Part shown: positions 60,093 to 64,000 of the stretch, one piece after another | Layout: every line of letters begins with the position of its first letter | Position numbering within the stretch: the first letter of the stretch is position 1 | Source of the DNA: an uncultured Eubacteriales bacterium | Lineage (GTDB): Bacteria > Bacillota > Clostridia > Lachnospirales > Lachnospiraceae | Reading direction: 5' to 3' | Assembly (NCBI GenBank): GCA_900317515.1 | Contig: ONHA01000012.1 | Span: forward strand, 1-64,000 | Length of the DNA: 64,000 nucleotides | Translations under genes and position numbers: made by a program | The notes under the pieces: generated by a model | Seen by the model: the letters and a program-made list of their open reading frames with translations, nothing else | What the model was told of the DNA's origin: nothing | Databases searched by the model: none

Positions 60093-61337
60093 TTATTCTT
60101 TTGAAGCGAGCACAGCCGCACAGGCGGCGAGCACCATGAAGAATGCGCCGGCTGCCATGCAGGCAACGATCGCTCCCATCATGTACTTGTCCGAGAGCAC
60201 CGTAATGTAAGCATAGGCCGCATTGTAGCGCCTGAAAACGCCGGTCACCATCACGAGGACGCTTAAGAGCTCTATAAGGAGCGCCGCTCCGGCAAATGAA
60301 AACCTCGCAAGACTCCCCGCATTGCCGCGCTTACCGAGAAGGACAAGCAGAACGATGGAGGCAAGCACTCCTCCTGCTGCGATCAGAAGAAGGATGATTC
60401 GCAGAGACCCGGTCTGTCCGACCCAGGAGGAATCCGGCGTTTCCGCGAGGATACTGCTGTAGAGCTCGCCGGCCTTGCCGGTGAATCCGTCCGCGATACG
60501 AACGCCCGCCTCTTCGGCATAAGCCGAGATCTTTCCGCCGATACGCTCCGTATCGGGCTGATAGGACGAGCCGCTGTAAACGGCCTTCAGGGAATCTTTG
60601 ATGTCCCTGACCGCCTGCCCGCCTACGAGAACTTCCCGGGTGAACGCGATGTTAAGGTTCTCTTCCTCCGCCAGCGTGTTAAGCCCGGCTATGTAATCCC
60701 CTTCAAACACTTCCGCACAGGAAGAATTGTTCACGGCATTCGCCATCGGAAGATAGGTATACAATGTATAGAAAAGGCTGCCGCCGATACCTGCCGCCGT
60801 AAGAAACAGTGTAAGGAGAACCGCAAGCACCACTGCCCCCGGATCCCTCCGGCTTTCCGTCCCTTCTTCATCGTCGCTCCGATGAAAACGCATCGGCTTC
60901 TTCGGTTCCTCTTCATTCAGGATCGAGTCCGGTATCTCCACGGGTATCTCCCGCTTCAGAGCGGATGCAATCCCCATCTTCTCGGCTGTCTGTCCGAGAG
61001 CTTCCGATAAAGGCTCGTCGTTTTTCTCTGTCTCCGTCTTTACGGGACGGCTTGCCGCCATCTCCCGCTTCAGCGAATCATTCACCGCCTCGGCAAACGC
61101 ACGGCTGCTGTCCGTCTCCCGGGAAGAGCGCTTCTTTGTGCTTTCGGCAAGCAGACTCTCGAGATTTTCCGTGCTTAAGCTCTTCCTGTCCGGCTCAGAC
61201 GCAGTGCCGGTCTCCGAGAACGCATCCTTCAGCGAATTCATCAGTCCGGCTTCCGACTGCACTTTTTTACGATTCCGCTCCGATTCCCGGGCTTTCCGTG
61301 CCAGAGCTTCCTCGATCTGTCGTTCATAGTCTGACAT
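60093..61337 (-). CDS. membrane protein at the end of the cps-type operon
   Basis: A 414-residue protein of unknown function. The first ~170 residues are cytoplasmic, charged and low in complexity; then a helix at about 172-200, an external domain of about 125 residues (AEVFEGDYIAGLNTLAEEEN, VYSGSSYQPDTERIGGKIS) and three more helices (about 315-335, 347-370, 390-412). GGGTGCGGAGGTGACGT precedes the ATG. It starts 23 bp after the CpsD-type kinase gene, so it probably takes part in the same envelope or polysaccharide process. Not recognised. Confidence 0.72.
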   Translation of the reverse strand: MSDYERQIEEALARKARESERNRKKVQSEAGLMNSLKDAFSETGTASEPDRKSLSTENLESLLAESTKKRSSRETDSSRAFAEAVNDSLKREMAASRPVKTETEKNDEPLSEALGQTAEKMGIASALKREIPVEIPDSILNEEEPKKPMRFHRSDDEEGTESRRDPGAVVLAVLLTLFLTAAGIGGSLFYTLYTYLPMANAVNNSSCAEVFEGDYIAGLNTLAEEENLNIAFTREVLVGGQAVRDIKDSLKAVYSGSSYQPDTERIGGKISAYAEEAGVRIADGFTGKAGELYSSILAETPDSSWVGQTGSLRIILLLIAAGGVLASIVLLVLLGKRGNAGSLARFSFAGAALLIELLSVLVMVTGVFRRYNAAYAYITVLSDKYMMGAIVACMAAGAFFMVLAACAAVLASKE

Positions 61338-61360
61338 ACGTCACCTCCGCACCCGGATCG

Positions 61361-62104
61361 TCATTTTGCCTTCTTGCGCTTCTCTGGCTTCTCATTACTG
61401 TAGTATTTTCCGTAATATTTTCCGTAGTATTTCTTATAATAGTAATTGTAATAGCCGCCGTGCTTCATCTTGACCTTGTTGATGACCGCACCGAGGATCC
61501 TGATTCCGGATGCCTCCAGCTGCTTTTTGCTCTCGATGACCATACGGCTGCCGACTCCGGCCTGCTCCACGACGATAACCGCACCGTCGCAGTTTCTCGC
61601 CACGACAGCGGCATCGATCGCCGCGCCTAAAGGTGCGCAGTCAACCAGGACATAATCGAAATAGCTGCGGCCGAGGTCGAGCAGCTCCTTCAAATAATTC
61701 TTTTCCAGGATCTCCGTCGGGTTCGGGACGGAGGGGCCTGCAAAGACGAGGAACAGTCCGGGCACGTTTGTCGAGTAGAAAACCTCCTCGATCGTCTTCT
61801 GGCCGGAAAGGAAATGGGACAGCCCGTAGATCTCCTTGTTGTTCTCCCCCTTGGCGTGAAGACGTCTTAAGAGAACGGATTTGCGCATGTCCGTATCGAT
61901 CAGAAGAACATTTTTCCCTGATTCGCTGATTGATCTTGCAAGGTCAAGAACAACCGTACTTTTACCTTCATCCGGGACGCAGCTCGTGAACATGATCGTG
62001 CGCACGTCATCACCGCAGAACTGAATGTTCGTGCGGAGAGAGCGCAGCGACTCCTTCATGGCGTAACCCGGTTCCTTATCAAAGCTTATAAAAACCTTTT
62101 CCAT
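61361..62104 (-). CDS. CpsD/CapB-type tyrosine-protein kinase
   Basis: A 247-residue BY-kinase that controls capsule or exopolysaccharide assembly. Walker A VPDEGKST (43-50), Walker A' VLLIDTDMRKS and Walker B YVLVDCAP are intact. The C-terminus is a tyrosine cluster (GGYYNYYYKKYYGKYYGKYY) that is autophosphorylated in relatives. It needs the membrane activator encoded 26 bp upstream, as in Gram-positive split kinases. Confidence 0.94.
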   Translation of the reverse strand: MEKVFISFDKEPGYAMKESLRSLRTNIQFCGDDVRTIMFTSCVPDEGKSTVVLDLARSISESGKNVLLIDTDMRKSVLLRRLHAKGENNKEIYGLSHFLSGQKTIEEVFYSTNVPGLFLVFAGPSVPNPTEILEKNYLKELLDLGRSYFDYVLVDCAPLGAAIDAAVVARNCDGAVIVVEQAGVGSRMVIESKKQLEASGIRILGAVINKVKMKHGGYYNYYYKKYYGKYYGKYYSNEKPEKRKKAK

Positions 62105-62130
62105 TTAGGGCACATTCCTTCCATAAAAGA

Positions 62131-62814
62131 TCAGTCATCGTAGGGAAGCGTAGCAAGTACATTGAGACCGGTTCTCTTCTCCAGATCTTCCGGTGTCATA
62201 ATCTTATCATTGAGGAGATACATGAGAACAACGATGACCACCATCGCCGCGCCGCCCGCAAGTCCGCCGATAGCGGCATAATAGCGTGCGCTGTGGGTGA
62301 CCGGATGTCCGTCACTGTACCCGTAGGAGATGATCGTCGGAGCTTCCTGATCCATTTTCTCGGAAATGAAAGCCGCCGACACATCCGCCAGCTCATCGGC
62401 AACCGTCTTCGCAAAAGCCGGATCCGGATCGGTCACCGTAATCCGAAGGAATCTGGTGTTGGACGGATTGGATACGCTGATCTTTCCGACGAAGTTGTTA
62501 TAGGTATTGGCAACGCCGAGCGATTCCATGACCTGCTCGACGACAGGCCGTGCCTTGACGACCTGCATATAGTCGGACGTCAGATTCGTACCGACCTGGA
62601 TATCCGCCATGGACGTGATGGATGTGCTCTTGGAAAGCACGAAAAGCGTCGCGGACGACGAATACTGCGGCGTCACAAAAAAGCGCCCGTAGGCAAACCC
62701 TGCCGCTCCCATCACAATGATGGCAGCGAGTATCGGAAGCCAGTGTGAAATGACAACCGAAAACAGCTCCTGCAGGTCAATCTCAATCTCATCGTTGTTT
62801 TGCTGCCCCATCAA
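62131..62814 (-). CDS. CapA/CpsC-type chain-length determinant (Wzz family)
   Basis: A 227-residue membrane adaptor. Two helices (about 22-45 and 178-200) flank an external coiled Wzz domain; after the second helix comes the cytoplasmic tail NDKIMTPEDLEKRTGLNVLA that activates the kinase in relatives. The ATG at 62814, after GGAGGTTTTTTG, overlaps the CpsB stop codon (ATGA). Confidence 0.92.
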   Translation of the reverse strand: MMGQQNNDEIEIDLQELFSVVISHWLPILAAIIVMGAAGFAYGRFFVTPQYSSSATLFVLSKSTSITSMADIQVGTNLTSDYMQVVKARPVVEQVMESLGVANTYNNFVGKISVSNPSNTRFLRITVTDPDPAFAKTVADELADVSAAFISEKMDQEAPTIISYGYSDGHPVTHSARYYAAIGGLAGGAAMVVIVVLMYLLNDKIMTPEDLEKRTGLNVLATLPYDD

Positions 62815-63554
62815 AAAACCTCCTTGTTGCCGCAGGATAAGTCAACGATACGCTGCGGATTCTTTTCGAAGAGCCGGCGCGCATAGGACTCCCCGGCTTT
62901 TCTCTCAATATAAGCTCTCGCCTCTCCGATGTGGGTGGCCCGGTCCCTCGTATTGTGGGCGTCACTTCCCACATAGGAGAGCAGACCCTCCTTCATCAGC
63001 TTTGAAGCAAACCGCTTCATGCTGAAGCCGTCGCGGCCGGTCACCGTGTCGGCATTCACCTGAAGCTCCGCTCCCATGTCAACCAGCTCCCCGGCGAACC
63101 TGATGCTGGTAAATACCGGCCTGTAACGCTCACAGTGAGCGATGATCGGCCGATAGCCCCTTGCTATCAGCGAATATGTCCGCTCCTTTATGTACTCTCC
63201 CGAATGGGCGCCGGAGAATTCAAGAAGTACGAAGTCCGTCCCGATCATGCGGTAGCGCGGATCCGACCTCAGCATCTCCGTCATGTCCATATTGGAGTGG
63301 AATTCACAGCCGAGATACAGGTTCATCTCCGGAAAATGCTCCCGCGCAGCGTGCCTCAGGTAGTTAAAGTGCTTCTCCACGCGGTCCCGCGGTGTCTCAA
63401 ACATGCCGATCCGGAGGTGCGGCGTCAGAATGATATCCGTCACGCCCTGCCGCCTCTCTTCCGCGAGCATTGCGAGCGACTCATCCAGACTTTTCGACCC
63501 GTCGTCCACATCCGGAATTATATGGCAGTGCATATCAAACATTTTATTCATCAT
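62811..63554 (-). CDS. CpsB/CapC-type PHP tyrosine-protein phosphatase
   Basis: A 247-residue Mn-dependent phosphatase that reverses CpsD phosphorylation. PHP metal ligands are in MFDMHCHIIPDVDDGS, ILTPHLR, ECEFHSN-like LGCEFHSN, IIAHCERY and YVGSDAHNT. Either of two adjacent ATGs at 63554/63551 may be used, after CAGGGATAATG. First gene of the operon behind a TTGACT-17-TATAGT promoter; overlaps the next gene by four bases. Confidence 0.93.
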   Translation of the reverse strand: MMNKMFDMHCHIIPDVDDGSKSLDESLAMLAEERRQGVTDIILTPHLRIGMFETPRDRVEKHFNYLRHAAREHFPEMNLYLGCEFHSNMDMTEMLRSDPRYRMIGTDFVLLEFSGAHSGEYIKERTYSLIARGYRPIIAHCERYRPVFTSIRFAGELVDMGAELQVNADTVTGRDGFSMKRFASKLMKEGLLSYVGSDAHNTRDRATHIGEARAYIERKAGESYARRLFEKNPQRIVDLSCGNKEVF

Positions 63555-63595
63555 TATCCCTGACAGCCATAGTTAGTCATTATCGAATGGATTAT

Positions 63596-63624
63596 ACTAT
63601 AGAAGCAACTTCCGCACAAGTCAA
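63596..63624 (-). promoter_or_regulatory. promoter of the cpsB-led operon
   Basis: Minus-strand TTGACT (63619-63624), 17 bp, TATAGT (63596-63601); it overlaps the region just after the sortase stop codon. Confidence 0.85.
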
Positions 63625-63643
63625 AGATTTACAAAAAATGTAT

Positions 63644-64000
63644 TCATGAAAGCGCCGACTCATTGAGCAGCACCGCCTGCACAAGATAGCGGAGTTCGTG
63701 ATGCTGGTCCACGCAGGTGGACAGCGTCAGGATGTGGTTGTCATAGGTGAGCTCGATATCGTACCTGAAATGATCCGTCTCACCCGTTCCCGATCTGGTG
63801 TAGTCCAGATATGCCTGGAAATTCGCCGGGCTCGAGTAGTCGAACGAAGTCAGCTGGTTCATGTTGTTCGTCGTATAGGCGGCATAAATCTCATACACAA
63901 GCACCTTGTCCGGCGTATAAATATAGACATAGGGCGTCGACTCGAAGAATTCCAGCCCCTCAAACCAGTGCAGGGTCGTGAACATCAGATTGTCGTACAT
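63644..64000 (-). CDS. class B-like sortase, 3' part only
   Basis: Partial gene running off the right window edge; 118 C-terminal residues are visible. Sortases link surface proteins to the wall or pili. Seen: STPYVYIYTPDKVLVYEIYA, the beta-strand core before the active site, catalytic Cys in HILTLSTCVDQ and Arg in ELRYLVQAVLL. The Met at the edge is probably internal, since it aligns to the segment after the conserved GHNM-like loop. Class B is inferred from the YIYTP and RYLVQAVL features; the substrate motif is unknown. Confidence 0.88.
   Translation of the reverse strand: MYDNLMFTTLHWFEGLEFFESTPYVYIYTPDKVLVYEIYAAYTTNNMNQLTSFDYSSPANFQAYLDYTRSGTGETDHFRYDIELTYDNHILTLSTCVDQHHELRYLVQAVLLNESALS

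Overview
The window looks like chromosomal DNA of a GC-rich, anaerobic, Gram-positive Clostridia member, most likely a Lachnospiraceae. The indicators are strong GGAGG ribosome sites and TTGACA/TATAAT promoters, class 3 (Firmicutes-type) fructose-bisphosphatase, type B dihydroorotate dehydrogenase with PyrK, ClpC, rubredoxin, DegV, AlaX, an Agr-type system, lipoproteins, a sortase and a HrcA-type CIRCE box. The family assignment is inference from gene content and cannot be proved from the window.

Layout. 1-275: leader and tandem promoters that appear to fire leftward into an rRNA operon just outside the window. 276-5113 (minus): radA, clpC, a lipoprotein and a rubredoxin too short for normal ORF calling. 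5258-6312 (plus): a peroxidase-ohrR operon with a textbook OhrR box on its promoter. 6365-13564 (minus): a continuous pyrF-pyrK-pyrD-pyrE-(membrane protein)-purE-purM-purN-purD nucleotide operon. 13654-18117: cold-shock gene with a structured leader, a small membrane protein, DegV, a large GT-C-like membrane protein and a conserved hypothetical.

18115-22707 and 30035-45191 form a plant-polysaccharide island: two GH3 enzymes, GH42, GH120, a GH9 lipoprotein, a GDSL esterase, and a mutarotase-like/isomerase/kinase/aldolase operon next to a PocR-AraC regulator. The island carries scars: two 5'-truncated genes joined head to head at about 20840, a transporter-like N-terminal remnant at 32525, a 73-bp tandem repeat and a 166-bp palindromic MITE-like element. 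No intact sugar transporter is present.

Between them, 22788-29965 is visibly more AT-rich and carries the most interesting locus: an Agr-type quorum-sensing system. agrC, agrA and agrB lie on plus. Divergently, agrD leads a minus-strand operon with a secreted DUF2712-like protein, a lipoprotein, two ABC permeases, an ATPase and a membrane-anchored protein. A pair of 9-bp direct repeats 21 bp apart (start to start), the geometry of LytTR-regulator sites, sits between the two divergent promoters. The predicted autoinducer is a five-residue thiolactone, C-L-G-K-I. The arrangement suggests positive feedback plus density-controlled production of a secreted protein and its ABC machinery.

45518-60004 returns to housekeeping genes: htpG with a CIRCE box, a HAD phosphatase, glnS, a SHOCT-like membrane protein, an L,D-transpeptidase, tRNA-Thr, alaX, fbp, a DUF1700 protein, tRNA-Arg, a putative metal permease and ptsI. 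The right end (60093-64000) is a surface-polysaccharide control block: a membrane protein, CpsD-type kinase, CapA/Wzz-type chain-length protein, CpsB-type phosphatase and the 3' part of a class B-like sortase cut by the window end.
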